The notes beneath the pieces are model-generated. The model ran no database searches, was not told the origin of the DNA, and saw nothing but the letters and a program-made list of their open reading frames with translations. Source: Lyngbya sp. HA4199-MV5 (GTDB lineage Bacteria > Cyanobacteriota > Cyanobacteriia > Leptolyngbyales > Leptolyngbyaceae). Taken from it: 64,000 nt of DNA. The DNA lies in the NCBI GenBank assembly GCA_019359375.1, contig JAHHHL010000004.1, forward strand, positions 62,001 through 126,000. The letters are read 5' to 3'. Below, one piece after another: positions 54,354 to 64,000 of the stretch; position 1 is the stretch's first letter; the number at the start of each line of letters is the position of its first letter. A program made the position numbers and the translations under genes.

Positions 54354-57300
54354 ATGCCCACTGCACAAGCACCCGCTCACACAGACAACCTCGACCCAAA
54401 GCAGCTTTTAAACGTTCTGACAGAGATTAAAAAGGGTAATTTTGCAGTCCGCATGTCGATCGACCAGACGGGGATGGCAGGCAAAATCGCCGATACGCTC
54501 AACGACATCATTGAGATGAACGAGCGCCTCACCAGCGAACTAGAGCACATTGGCACGGTTGTTGGGAAAGAAGGGAAGATTAACGAACGCGCTTCTCTGG
54601 GCAGTGCGAAAGGTTCCTGGAAAGCCAGCGTGGATTCCGTCAATGCGTTGATTACCGATCTGGTGCAGCCCACCGCCGAAACAGCGCGGGTCATTCGAGC
54701 GGTGGCAAATGGGGATCTTTCGCAGACGATCGCGACCGCCATTGACGGCAGACCCTTGCAAGGAGAATTCCTCCAAACCGCCCGCATTGTCAACACAATG
54801 GTGGATCAGCTCAACTCCTTCGCCTCTGAAGTCACCAGAGTGGCACGAGAAGTGGGCACTGAAGGCAAACTGGGCGTACAGGCAGAAGTCAAAGGCGTAG
54901 CAGGTACCTGGAAGGATCTGACGGACTCCGTGAACTCAATGGCTGGAAACCTGACGGCACAGGTGCGAAACATCGCCGAAGTGACAACCGCTGTAGCCAA
55001 TGGTGATCTATCTAAGAAAATCACGGTGGATGTGAAGGGCGAAATTCTGGAGCTAAAAAACACCGTCAACATCATGGTGGATCAGCTCAATTCCTTTGCC
55101 TCCGAGGTGACGCGGGTTGCCCGAGAAGTCGGGTCTGAAGGGAAGCTGGGTGGACAGGCAGAGGTGAAAGGCGTAGCGGGCACCTGGAAAGACCTCACCG
55201 ACTCCGTGAACTTCATGGCGGGTAGCTTGACCGCCCAGGTACGCAACATCGCCGAAGTCACCACCGCTGTAGCCAATGGCGATTTGTCCAAAAAAATCAC
55301 GGTAGACGTAAAAGGCGAAATTCTCGAACTCAAAAATACCATCAACACAATGGTAGATCAGCTCAATTCCTTCGCCTCTGAGGTGACGCGGGTGGCGCGA
55401 GAAGTGGGTACGGAAGGGAAACTGGGTGTGCAGGCAGATGTAAAAGGCGTAGCAGGCACCTGGAAAGACCTGACAGACTCCGTGAACTCAATGGCAGGCA
55501 ACCTCACAGCGCAGGTGCGGAACATTGCTGAAGTCACAACCGCTGTGGCAAATGGCGATCTGTCCAAAAAAATCACTGTGCAGGTGAAAGGTGAAATTCT
55601 GGAACTCAAAGACACCATCAACGTGATGGTGGATCAACTCAGTTCCTTTGCCTCAGAAGTTACCAGGGTTGCACGAGAGGTGGGTACAGAAGGCAAGTTG
55701 GGCGTACAGGCAGAAGTGCGAGGCGTGGCAGGCACCTGGAAAGACCTGACGGACTCCGTGAACTCGATGGCTGGGAACCTCACAGCGCAGGTACGGAACA
55801 TCGCCGAAGTCACAACCGCTGTGGCAAACGGCGATCTCTCGAAAAAAATCACGGTGGATGTGAAGGGCGAAATTCTGGAGCTCAAAAACACCATCAACGT
55901 CATGGTGGATCAACTCAGTTCCTTTGCCTCAGAAGTCACCAGGGTGGCGCGAGAAGTAGGCTCCGAAGGGCGATTGGGTGTGCAGGCAGATGTACGCGGC
56001 GTGGCAGGCACCTGGAAAGATCTCACCGACTCCGTGAACTTTATGGCAGGTAGTTTGACTGCACAGGTACGGAACATCGCAGCGGTGACGACGGCTGTGG
56101 CAAACGGCGACCTGTCTAAAAAAATTACCGTGGATGTGAAGGGCGAAATCCTGGAACTCAAAAATACTGTGAATACAATGGTGGATCAGCTCAACTCCTT
56201 CGCGTCTGAGGTGACACGGGTGGCGCGGGAAGTGGGCACGGAAGGCAAGTTGGGCGTACAGGCAGAAGTGAAAGGCGTAGCGGGCACCTGGAAAGACCTC
56301 ACGGACTCCGTGAACTTCATGGCGGGCAGCTTGACGGCACAGGTGCGAAATATCGCCGAAGTCACAACCGCTGTGGCAAACGGCGACCTCTCGAAAAAAA
56401 TCACGGTGGATGTGAAGGGCGAAATTCTCGAACTCAAAAACACCATCAATACAATGGTGGATCAGCTTAGCTCTTTTGCGTCTGAAGTCACCAGGGTGGC
56501 GCGCGAGGTGGGCACGGAAGGGAAACTGGGCGTGCAGGCATACGTGCGTGGGGTTGCAGGCACCTGGAAAGACTTGACGGACAACGTGAACTCAATGGCG
56601 GGGAACCTCACGGCACAGGTGCGGAACATTGCCGAAGTGACGAAGGCAGTCGCAAACGGTGACCTCTCCAAGAAAATCACGGTAGATGTGAAGGGTGAAA
56701 TTCTCGACCTGAAAGACACCATAAACGTGATGGTGGATCAGCTTAACTCCTTTGCGTCAGAAGTCACCAGGGTGGCGCGAGAAGTGGGCACCGAAGGGAT
56801 TCTGGGCGGACAGGCAGAAGTGAAAGGCGTAGCAGGCACCTGGAAAGACCTGACTGACTCGGTGAACTTCATGGCAGGCAACCTGACCGCACAGGTGCGA
56901 GGTATCGCGAAAGTTGTGACAGCCGTGGCAAATGGCGATCTGAAGCGGAAGCTCATGCTGGAGGCGAAGGGTGAAATTGAAACCCTGGCAGATACTATCA
57001 ACGAGATGATTGATACGCTGGCAACCTTTGCCGATCAGGTGACAACGGTAGCGCGTGAAGTGGGCATTGAAGGCAAACTGGGCGGTCAGGCAAAAGTGCC
57101 GGGTGCTTCGGGAACGTGGCGTGACCTGACGGACAACGTGAATGAACTGGCGGCAAATCTCACCACCCAGGTGCGGGAAATCGCGGAAGTGGCAACGGCG
57201 GTGACAAAGGGCGACCTGACCCGATCGATCTCCGTAGCCGCAGAAGGTGAAGTCGCCATCCTGAAAGACAACATCAACCAGATGATTGCTAACTTGCGCG

Positions 57301-60224
57301 AAACGACCCAGAAAAACACCGAGCAAGACTGGCTGAAAACCAACCTGGCGAAGTTCACGCGCATGCTCCAGGGGCAGCGCGATCTGGAAGCCGTTTCCAA
57401 GCTCATTCTCTCGGAACTGGCTCCACTGGTATCGGCGCAACACGGAGTCTTCTACATGATGGAAACCAGCGATTTCCATCCCTCCTATCTAAAGCTGCTC
57501 AGCACCTATGCGTACCGCGAGCGCAAGCATCTGGCGAACCAGTTCCATCTGGGTGAAGGTCTGGTAGGGCAGTGCGCGCTGGAAAAAGAGCGGATTCTCA
57601 TTACCGAAGTGCCCAGCGATTACATCAAAATCAGTTCTGGTTTGGGTGAAGCCACCCCACTCAATGCGGTCGTTCTACCGGTGCTATTTGAAGGTCAGGT
57701 CACAGCCGTCATTGAACTGGCATCTTTCCGTCGCTTTAGTGAAATCCATCTGACGTTCTTTGATCAGCTCACGGAAAGTATCGCGATCGTCCTCAACACG
57801 ATCGCTGCCAGTATGCGAACCGAGGAACTGCTGAAGCAATCACAATCGCTGGCAGAAGAACTGCAAACCCAGCAGAAGGAACTCACCGAAACCAACCAGC
57901 GGCTAGAGCAGCAGGCACAATCCCTCAGAGCATCTGAAGAACTGCTGAAAAATCAGCAAGACCAACTCCAGCAGACCAACGAAGAGCTAGAAGAAAAAGC
58001 CGAACTGCTGGCAATGCAGAACCAGGAAGTGGAGCGCAAAAACCGCGAGATTGAACAAGCCCGACAGTCATTGGAAGAAAAAGCCGAGCAGTTGGCAATG
58101 ACCTCCAAATACAAGTCTGAGTTTTTGGCAAATATGTCCCATGAACTCCGCACGCCGCTCAACAGTTTGTTGATTTTGGCGCAACTGCTGAGCGACAACA
58201 GTGATGGCAACTTAACCACCAAGCAAGTCGAGTATGCCCGCACCATTCATGCCTCTGGCGGCGACCTGCTCACGCTCATCAACGACATTCTGGATCTGGC
58301 AAAAATTGAGTCGGGCACGATGTCGGTGGACGTTGATCAGACCCTCTTTAGCGACCTCCGCAACCACATGGAGCGCACGTTCCGCCAGGTGGCTCAAACC
58401 AAACGGCTAGACTTCCACATTCATCTAGATGACCACTTGCCCCGCACGATATCTACCGATTCCAAGCGTCTCCAGCAGGTATTGAAGAATCTACTGGCAA
58501 ATGCGTTCAAATTCACCGAACAGGGCGAAGTTCGTTTACAGGTCAGCGTTGCGACCCAGGGTTGGAGCCGCGACCAAAAGCGGCTGAATCAGGCAGACAC
58601 GGTGATTGCCTTCGCCGTTCACGATACGGGTGTGGGCATTCCAGCCGCAAAACAGCGCGTCATTTTTGAGGCATTCCAGCAGGCAGATGGCACCACGTCT
58701 CGTAAGTATGGCGGCACGGGTTTAGGGCTATCCATCAGCCGTGAAATTGCTCAGCTTTTGGGGGGTGAAATTCAGCTTGAAAGTGAGGCAGGTCAGGGCA
58801 GCACGTTTACACTGTATCTACCGCAATCCTACGTTGCCGACGACGATCGCACTGAACCCTTCGATCCATCCCAGACTCAGCTAGCCGGGTTTAGCATACA
58901 GCCTGGTAGCTTCGTAAAACCTTCGGCATGGCATCCGATCGCACTATCCACAAGCGGTCAAGCGTCCGCGGTAGCGCTAGAAGAACCCATCCTCACGTCG
59001 CTGCTTGCGGAATCGGCGATCGACGACGATCGTGAGACGATTCAACCCGGTGATTGCGTTCTCCTGATCATTGAAGATGACCTTGCCTTTGCCCAAATCC
59101 TTCTAGAGATGGCACGTCAGCACGGCTTTAAGGGGCTGGTTGCAGTACGGAGCGATGTGGGTTTGGCGATGGCACAAGAATTGAAACCAACTGCTATCAT
59201 GCTCGATGTGCGGTTGCCTGTGATGACGGGCTGGGCTGTCTTAGATCGGCTCAAGCATAATCCCGCGACGCGGCACATTCCAGTACACATGATGTCGGTG
59301 GAAGAGGGGCAGAAGCGTAGCCTCCAACTGGGTGCGATCGCCTTTGTGCAGAAACCTGCCAGCAGCGAAACCATCTCAAAAGCGCTGAACGATATTAAGG
59401 CGTTTGTTGAACGTCCCATCAAGTATCTACTCATTGTTGAAGATGATGAAACTCAACGCCACAGCATCGTTGAACTTATTGGCAATAGCGACGTGAGAAG
59501 TACGGCGGTTGGCACAGGTGCAGAAGCCTTAGAAGCCCTTCAGACCGGGCATTATGACTGTCTCGTTCTGGATTTGGGTCTGCCGGATGTGACGGGCTTT
59601 GAATTAATTGAACAAATCAAACAAACCCCGGACCTTCAGCGTCTACCCATCATCATCTACACTGGCAAAGAACTGTCCGCTCAAGAAGAGACGGAACTGC
59701 GGCGTATTTCCGACACGATTATTGTGAAAGATGTGCGATCGCCCGAACGCCTGCTCGAAGAAACCGCGCTATTTTTGCATCGCATCCAGGAAAACTTACC
59801 CGATTCTCAGCGTTTGATGCTGGAGCAAATTCAGCAAACCGATCCCGTTCTGGTGGGTAAAAAAGTGCTGATTGTGGATGACGACGTGCGCAATATTTTT
59901 GCACTCACCAGCATGTTGGAACGCTATCAAATGCACGTAAAATACGCCGAAAATGGACGTGATGGCATCACCATGCTGCAAAATGATCCCGACATCAACC
60001 TCGTACTCATGGATGTCATGATGCCAGATATGGACGGCTACGAAACGATGCGTTCTATTCGTCAGCTAGAGGCTTTTCGCACCTTGCCCATGATTGCTTT
60101 AACCGCGAAAGCGATGAAGGGCGATCGCGAAAAGTGCATTGATGCGGGTGCCTCCGATTACATCACAAAGCCAGTCGATATGGAACAGTTGCTGTCGTTG
60201 TTACGGGTTTGGCTTTACGAGTAG
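54354..60224 (+). CDS. HAMP-array hybrid histidine kinase with GAF and three receivers
   Basis: 1956 residues with AGAAGGAT upstream of the ATG. Residues 1-975 hold a long HAMP array: a divergent first unit, eight 92-residue units from residue 151 (each with [19 protein letters not shown] and [14 protein letters not shown]), and a divergent last unit. There is no clear membrane segment, so the array is cytoplasmic, as in fungal Nik1-type kinases. A GAF domain (about 995-1160), coiled coils, HisKA with [12 protein letters not shown] near 1260, HATPase with [10 protein letters not shown], and three receivers (about 1565-1680, 1690-1810, 1835-1955) follow. Acceptors are in [18 protein letters not shown] and VLMDVMMPD. 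It is likely part of the same stress pathway as the rsb module, or related to osmosensing Nik1 kinases (inference). Confidence 0.93.
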   Translation: MPTAQAPAHTDNLDPKQLLNVLTEIKKGNFAVRMSIDQTGMAGKIADTLNDIIEMNERLTSELEHIGTVVGKEGKINERASLGSAKGSWKASVDSVNALITDLVQPTAETARVIRAVANGDLSQTIATAIDGRPLQGEFLQTARIVNTMVDQLNSFASEVTRVAREVGTEGKLGVQAEVKGVAGTWKDLTDSVNSMAGNLTAQVRNIAEVTTAVANGDLSKKITVDVKGEILELKNTVNIMVDQLNSFASEVTRVAREVGSEGKLGGQAEVKGVAGTWKDLTDSVNFMAGSLTAQVRNIAEVTTAVANGDLSKKITVDVKGEILELKNTINTMVDQLNSFASEVTRVAREVGTEGKLGVQADVKGVAGTWKDLTDSVNSMAGNLTAQVRNIAEVTTAVANGDLSKKITVQVKGEILELKDTINVMVDQLSSFASEVTRVAREVGTEGKLGVQAEVRGVAGTWKDLTDSVNSMAGNLTAQVRNIAEVTTAVANGDLSKKITVDVKGEILELKNTINVMVDQLSSFASEVTRVAREVGSEGRLGVQADVRGVAGTWKDLTDSVNFMAGSLTAQVRNIAAVTTAVANGDLSKKITVDVKGEILELKNTVNTMVDQLNSFASEVTRVAREVGTEGKLGVQAEVKGVAGTWKDLTDSVNFMAGSLTAQVRNIAEVTTAVANGDLSKKITVDVKGEILELKNTINTMVDQLSSFASEVTRVAREVGTEGKLGVQAYVRGVAGTWKDLTDNVNSMAGNLTAQVRNIAEVTKAVANGDLSKKITVDVKGEILDLKDTINVMVDQLNSFASEVTRVAREVGTEGILGGQAEVKGVAGTWKDLTDSVNFMAGNLTAQVRGIAKVVTAVANGDLKRKLMLEAKGEIETLADTINEMIDTLATFADQVTTVAREVGIEGKLGGQAKVPGASGTWRDLTDNVNELAANLTTQVREIAEVATAVTKGDLTRSISVAAEGEVAILKDNINQMIANLRETTQKNTEQDWLKTNLAKFTRMLQGQRDLEAVSKLILSELAPLVSAQHGVFYMMETSDFHPSYLKLLSTYAYRERKHLANQFHLGEGLVGQCALEKERILITEVPSDYIKISSGLGEATPLNAVVLPVLFEGQVTAVIELASFRRFSEIHLTFFDQLTESIAIVLNTIAASMRTEELLKQSQSLAEELQTQQKELTETNQRLEQQAQSLRASEELLKNQQDQLQQTNEELEEKAELLAMQNQEVERKNREIEQARQSLEEKAEQLAMTSKYKSEFLANMSHELRTPLNSLLILAQLLSDNSDGNLTTKQVEYARTIHASGGDLLTLINDILDLAKIESGTMSVDVDQTLFSDLRNHMERTFRQVAQTKRLDFHIHLDDHLPRTISTDSKRLQQVLKNLLANAFKFTEQGEVRLQVSVATQGWSRDQKRLNQADTVIAFAVHDTGVGIPAAKQRVIFEAFQQADGTTSRKYGGTGLGLSISREIAQLLGGEIQLESEAGQGSTFTLYLPQSYVADDDRTEPFDPSQTQLAGFSIQPGSFVKPSAWHPIALSTSGQASAVALEEPILTSLLAESAIDDDRETIQPGDCVLLIIEDDLAFAQILLEMARQHGFKGLVAVRSDVGLAMAQELKPTAIMLDVRLPVMTGWAVLDRLKHNPATRHIPVHMMSVEEGQKRSLQLGAIAFVQKPASSETISKALNDIKAFVERPIKYLLIVEDDETQRHSIVELIGNSDVRSTAVGTGAEALEALQTGHYDCLVLDLGLPDVTGFELIEQIKQTPDLQRLPIIIYTGKELSAQEETELRRISDTIIVKDVRSPERLLEETALFLHRIQENLPDSQRLMLEQIQQTDPVLVGKKVLIVDDDVRNIFALTSMLERYQMHVKYAENGRDGITMLQNDPDINLVLMDVMMPDMDGYETMRSIRQLEAFRTLPMIALTAKAMKGDREKCIDAGASDYITKPVDMEQLLSLLRVWLYE
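54806..57013 (+). repeat. Eight 276-bp tandem HAMP-coding repeats
   Basis: Units start at about 54806, 55082, 55358, 55634, 55910, 56186, 56462 and 56738, a strict 276-bp period. Protein units are nearly identical while third codon positions vary, so the period is kept by selection or gene conversion rather than by very recent copying. Confidence 0.9.
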
Positions 60225-60388
60225 CCGCACCGTTGCCAGCGTATCTTCCCGGCATCAAATTGAACACCAGTACCTGCTAGTACACTTTCTTAAAATCGCG
60301 CTCAAACGAAGTGCTTTCTATGCCTTCAGAGAGTGTAAACCAGCATGGCGCAAAGCATATGGTTTAGCCAGTACAAAACAAGTAATGT

Positions 60389-61576
60389 ATGAGCAGTCTT
60401 AGTTCTCTCAAACGCCGTGCCAAGTTAACCAACGAACGATCGTCAGAACTATATCGCTCGATTGATGCATCCGACTCAAACTCATCTGATCTCTTGTCAA
60501 AAGCGCTCCTAGAGCTTGGCGTTGTCTCTGAAGCGTTGGAGATGGCGATCGCGGAACTCACTCAAAAAGCAGAGCAATTAGCAAGTGTTCAAACTGAGAT
60601 CGAAACTGAACGCCAACGCTACTTAGATTTGTTTAAGTTTGTTATGGATGGCTATCTCGTGACAGACGCACAAGCCGCCATTTTAGATGTAAATCCTGCG
60701 GGTGCTGCCTTGCTCAACGTACAGACTCACAGTCTCATTGGCAAACCATTAATGAACTTGATTTGTTCAGATGATTTGCCCTTGTTTCAAGTTAGACTGT
60801 CTCAAGTTTTGCTCCACTCTCACATTGACAATGGGGTAAACTTTTCGGTTCGTCTCTATCGCCAGTCAGAGAGCTTTTTCCATGCCACCCTGACAGCAAA
60901 TGTACGACGGAAACCAAGCGGCGAAGTTTTGTATGTGCAGTGGTTAGTGCGAGATAACACCGAACGCAAGCGCGCTGAGGTAGCCCTGGACGATCCTCAC
61001 CATAATCCTGGACTCGATCGTCCATTAGTGCAGTACAGCAAAGGCGAAAGTGTTCCTTTAGAGCCGCATATTGTCTGGCTGATCGTCGATGGAGTGGTTA
61101 AAATCACAACGCTGTCTGATCGGGGTGAAGAGATGCTAGTTGGGCTTTTAGGAGAGCCAATGGTCTTTGGATCCAGTCTGACATCGTTGCAAGCATATCA
61201 GGCGATCGCGCTATCGGATGTCAAACTAGCCGCCATTTCACTGTCAGAGATCGCTCAGTCGCCCCAACTTGCCCAGGCTCTTTTGCAATCGTTAAAACAA
61301 CGGCTCCAGCAAACAGAAAGTTTACTTGCCATCAACGGGCACATTCATGTACAAGAGCGGCTTACAAGTCTCCTCACGCTCCTTAAAGGAACGCTGGGAC
61401 AACCCGTAGAAGAGGGTGTTCGCCTGCGAGCACGCCTCACCCATCAAGATTTTGCCCAAGCGTGTCGGACAACGCGTGTAACAGTGACCCGTGTACTGGG
61501 CAAATTGCAGGAGCAAGGCAATTTAGCTCAAGATGACAAAAACCATCTAGTCTTGAAAGAATTGAGTGAGTCCTGA
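60389..61576 (+). CDS. PAS - CRP/FNR fusion regulator
   Basis: 395 residues. A coiled coil (about 45-75) and a PAS domain (about 75-200, GYLVTDAQAAILDVNPAGAALL, shown in part; VRDNTERKR at the end) precede a CRP-like effector domain (about 205-305, YSKGESVPL, MVFGSS). A winged helix (about 330-390, TRVTVTRVLGKLQEQGNLA) follows. The effector domain lacks a clear FGE-RAA cAMP pocket, so the nucleotide may not bind. PAS may sense redox, light or a ligand and control DNA binding. It lies 164 bases after the HAMP kinase. Confidence 0.82.
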   Translation: MSSLSSLKRRAKLTNERSSELYRSIDASDSNSSDLLSKALLELGVVSEALEMAIAELTQKAEQLASVQTEIETERQRYLDLFKFVMDGYLVTDAQAAILDVNPAGAALLNVQTHSLIGKPLMNLICSDDLPLFQVRLSQVLLHSHIDNGVNFSVRLYRQSESFFHATLTANVRRKPSGEVLYVQWLVRDNTERKRAEVALDDPHHNPGLDRPLVQYSKGESVPLEPHIVWLIVDGVVKITTLSDRGEEMLVGLLGEPMVFGSSLTSLQAYQAIALSDVKLAAISLSEIAQSPQLAQALLQSLKQRLQQTESLLAINGHIHVQERLTSLLTLLKGTLGQPVEEGVRLRARLTHQDFAQACRTTRVTVTRVLGKLQEQGNLAQDDKNHLVLKELSES

Positions 61577-61825
61577 TTGACTGACAAAACTCTCGAAACC
61601 CAATGCTATCGGTTGGCTAAAGCCGTTCTGGCAGACCAGAAAAGCGATGGCGTAATCAGGTAGAACCTAAGCTAGTGTTGAATTTCACGTTGTTTAACCC
61701 AACCTGAAAAAGTAGCTTTGTCAGCCAACCAGCTTGAAGCACTCATGCTCGGAAACGTAGCAGATTCACTGAAGCATGACTTTATTGATTTTCAACTTGA
61801 AATAACCACGATAGGAGTTTAGATC

Positions 61826-62566
61826 ATGTCAGACGGGAATGCTGATTTGGGAGAAAAAGCCCTGAGCAAGATTGTTGAAGTTGGCTTAGAAAGTCAGTTA
61901 GATCAGGTTGAAGCGATGGATGTGGATATCCGGACTGATCCAGGAAAGTTAATGCAGGGAAATGTTGATTCAATCGCGATCGTTGGGAAAGGTCTCGTCA
62001 TGAAACGAGATTTACGGTTAGAAACCTTGGAAGTCAACACTGACCAGGTGTCCATCAATCCCCTGCACGCTGTTTTAGGCAACGTCGAGCTAACCCGCCC
62101 AACGAATGCTGAAGCACGCTTTGTTTTGCTAGAAAGCGACATGAATCGAGCGTTCAATTCTGACTACATTCGAGCTAAATTACGCGGCTTGAAAATGCAA
62201 TTGGACGGTAAGCCAGTGACGATGAGTGTAGAGCAAGCAGAAATCGAGCTACCCGGAAAGAACCAAATAGTTGTAAATGCCGACTTTCTGCTGCTTGAAC
62301 CGGGGGAGCGCAAAAAGCTAACTGCCGTTGCGGTTCCAAAGATTGAAGCGGATGGACAATGCCTTGCTTTAGAAATCTTGTCGGCTGATGGAGAAAATAT
62401 AACTCAAGAAATGATTACTGCGATTTTTGACCAAGTTACTGAGCTGTTGGATCTCCGTAATCTTGATCTGTCGGGCACCTCAATGAAGCTTCAAACGCTA
62501 GAGGCTCAGAAAGGTAAGTTGGTGATTCATGCAACGACACAAATTGCACAAATTCCCTCTATGTAA
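61826..62566 (+). CDS. DUF2993 family protein
   Basis: 246 residues with AGGAG upstream of the ATG. The DUF2993 pattern is visible: LGEKALSKIVEVGLESQLDQVEAMDV (in part), GLVMKRDLRLETLEV, and NRAFNSDYIRAKLRGL. There is no signal peptide. The family includes LmeA-like phospholipid- or mannan-binding proteins, but most cyanobacterial members are unstudied, so only a lipid- or envelope-related role is suggested. A strong terminator follows. Confidence 0.85.
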   Translation: MSDGNADLGEKALSKIVEVGLESQLDQVEAMDVDIRTDPGKLMQGNVDSIAIVGKGLVMKRDLRLETLEVNTDQVSINPLHAVLGNVELTRPTNAEARFVLLESDMNRAFNSDYIRAKLRGLKMQLDGKPVTMSVEQAEIELPGKNQIVVNADFLLLEPGERKKLTAVAVPKIEADGQCLALEILSADGENITQEMITAIFDQVTELLDLRNLDLSGTSMKLQTLEAQKGKLVIHATTQIAQIPSM

Positions 62567-62649
62567 TCTTTAACAGCGCTTGATTGTTCTTATTCAACCA
62601 TCCACTATAGGATGATGATTCTCACCAATCAAAAATCAAGCGTTAAACG

Positions 62650-62697
62650 AAAAGGCTGTATGAAATGGAACGCAATCTCATTTCACACAGCCTTTTT
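62650..62697. terminator. Bidirectional rho-independent terminator
   Basis: AAAAGGCTGTATGAAATG (62650-62667) pairs with CATTTCACACAGCCTTTT (62679-62696) with one mismatch, loop of 11 bases, and T/A runs at both ends. It lies between the convergent DUF2993 and alcohol dehydrogenase genes and can serve both. Confidence 0.85.
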
Positions 62698-62756
62698 CAG
62701 AAGTAGTATTTCCTTAAAAGCACAAGGATGATAAATGGCTTTGACTTGGCTTTGCA

Positions 62757-63926
62757 CTAAGGTTTGAGCACAACCTTAATACACTTATCCTTTTTGTGCT
62801 TAAACGTTGCGTAGCCTTTTGGAGCATCTTCCAACGCCATACGGTGTGTGATGACAAACGATGGATCGATAGCACCATTCTGGATATGTTCCAACAGTGG
62901 TTGGAGATATCGATGAACGTGAGTTTGCCCCATCTTGAAAGTTAGCCCTTTGCTGAAAGCAGCCCCCATTGGCACTTTATCCAGCAAGCCACCGTAGACT
63001 CCTGGCATGGAAACATGTCCACCTTTGCGGCAGGCAAGAATGAGTTGGCGGAGCGCTGTCGGTCGATCGGTTTCAAGGCGAACAGCCTGTTTTGCCTGAT
63101 CGTAGAGCGCGTCAAGCCCTGTGCCATGTGCTTCCATCCCAACGGCATCAATCACCGCATCGGGACCGCGCCCACCTGTCATTTCCTTCACAGCTTCGCC
63201 TGCATCCATCTCTTCATAGTTGATGGTTTCGGCGTTGCCCTGCTCTTTTGCCATTTGCAGCCGTTCGGGGACGCGATCGATCGCAATTACCCGTTCCGCA
63301 CCCAACAGATAGGCACTACGGATAGCAAACTGTCCCACAGGACCACAACCCCAAACGGCAACGGTATCGCCTGGTTCAATGTTGCAGTTTTCCGCTGCCA
63401 TGTAGCCTGTAGGAAAGATATCCGTGAGAAATAGCACTTGCTCGTCCGTCAAACCATCAGGAATCTTAAATAGACCCACATCGGCAAAAGGAACACGCGC
63501 ATATTCTGCCTGCCCGCCAGCATAGCCACCAAACAAATGGGAATAGCCAAACAAGCCAGCGGCAGAGTATCCATACAGCTTTTCTGCCATCCACGCATTG
63601 GGGTTGCTGTTGTCACAGAGCGACCACAAATCACGGTTACAGAAGAAACAACTGCCACACGAAATAGTAAAGGGCACAACCACTCGATCGCCGATTCGCA
63701 GATTTGTGACCGAAGTTCCTAATTCGACTACTTCGCCCATAAATTCATGACCCAGAATATCTCCCGATTGCATCGTAGGAATATACCCATCATAAAGATG
63801 CAAATCGGAACCACAAATGGCGGTTGTGGTAATTTTAACGATGGCATCACGCGGATTCAGGATTTTAGGATCGGGTACGGTATCGACCCGAACATCGTTG
63901 GCTCCATGCCAGCAAACAGCTTTCAT
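62757..63926 (-). CDS. Zinc-dependent alcohol dehydrogenase (formaldehyde dehydrogenase-like)
   Basis: 389 residues of the medium-chain dehydrogenase family. The catalytic zinc ligands are Cys38 (CGSD) and His60-Glu61 (GHE). The structural zinc Cys quartet is Cys90, Cys93, Cys96 and Cys104 ([15 protein letters not shown]). The NAD fold has [10 protein letters not shown] long insert with [10 protein letters not shown] and the ending [15 protein letters not shown] resemble the glutathione-independent formaldehyde dehydrogenase group. The substrate is not fixed by the sequence. It is the last gene; its promoter would lie in 63927-64000, which I could not resolve. Confidence 0.9.
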   Translation of the reverse strand: MKAVCWHGANDVRVDTVPDPKILNPRDAIVKITTTAICGSDLHLYDGYIPTMQSGDILGHEFMGEVVELGTSVTNLRIGDRVVVPFTISCGSCFFCNRDLWSLCDNSNPNAWMAEKLYGYSAAGLFGYSHLFGGYAGGQAEYARVPFADVGLFKIPDGLTDEQVLFLTDIFPTGYMAAENCNIEPGDTVAVWGCGPVGQFAIRSAYLLGAERVIAIDRVPERLQMAKEQGNAETINYEEMDAGEAVKEMTGGRGPDAVIDAVGMEAHGTGLDALYDQAKQAVRLETDRPTALRQLILACRKGGHVSMPGVYGGLLDKVPMGAAFSKGLTFKMGQTHVHRYLQPLLEHIQNGAIDPSFVITHRMALEDAPKGYATFKHKKDKCIKVVLKP

Positions 63927-64000
63927 ACGATCAAACTCCCAGCAACAGTAAGTGAATACGTCAGTACGTTGATGCGCGACCGCACGTCTAGCCAGGATCT

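Noticed and set aside
54806-57001. Eight minus-strand open frames of about 87 codons with a 276-bp spacing
   Set aside because: They are antisense shadows of the HAMP repeats and share no ribosome sites.

Overview
The window looks like chromosome of a filamentous cyanobacterium (Leptolyngbya/Oscillatoriales type; inference). Reasons: the HIP1 octamer GCGATCGC recurs throughout, two receivers are of the Rcp1 (cyanobacterial phytochrome partner) type, there is a cyanobacteriochrome-type GAF domain, an ethylene-receptor-like membrane domain, long PAS/GAF hybrid kinases, WD40-linked NTPases, and low-complexity intergenic repeats of the kind common in these genomes. No rRNA, tRNA, CRISPR array or intact transposase gene was recognised.

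Layout. 1-3491: the end of a receiver-histidine kinase and a convergent amylo-alpha-1,6-glucosidase. 3689-9048: a two-gene operon on the minus strand, HTH-TIR-like-AAA followed by AAA-transmembrane-14 x WD40. 9294-10223: a TPM-domain surface protein. 10699-18370: a type I secretion cassette (ABC exporter with a degenerate C39 domain, a subtilase-headed giant protein with a toxin-like tail, a small membrane protein, an HlyD adaptor). 18389-29871: a minus-strand sensory block of two PAS kinases, each beside an Rcp1-like receiver (one kinase has an ethylene-receptor-like sensor), plus a receiver-cyanobacteriochrome GAF-GGDEF protein and a large receiver-PAS-GAF kinase. 30355-31572: a receiver-adenylate cyclase. 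32145-45462: mixed housekeeping and unknown genes (hydrolase, ABC-class ATPase, S4 protein, PurS, Fur-type regulator, DUF815 ATPase, an island of unknowns, DUF554, FtsH, a type IA topoisomerase). 45650-60224: a stressosome-like module (RsbR, RsbS, RsbT, RsbX-like phosphatase) running directly into two hybrid kinases and then a 1956-residue HAMP-array kinase with three receivers. 60389-63926: a PAS-CRP fusion, a DUF2993 protein and a zinc alcohol dehydrogenase.

How the parts work together. About half of the sequence is signal transduction. It combines phosphorelay (six kinases and many receivers), c-di-GMP synthesis, cAMP synthesis, a cAMP-receptor-like regulator and Rsb partner switching. Two accessory regions stand out. 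One is the secretion cassette, whose cargo carries a subtilase-like head and a C-terminal tail resembling bacterial RNase A-type CdiA toxins. The other is the TIR-like/WD40 NTPase operon, which has the architecture of STAND immunity or signalling proteins.

A second theme is repeat invasion. The low-complexity spacer DNA found between genes also sits in frame inside at least four coding sequences. MITE-like inverted repeats, a 109-bp tandem duplication and a 150-bp intragenic duplication are also present. All family assignments come from reading motifs by eye; no database search was run.
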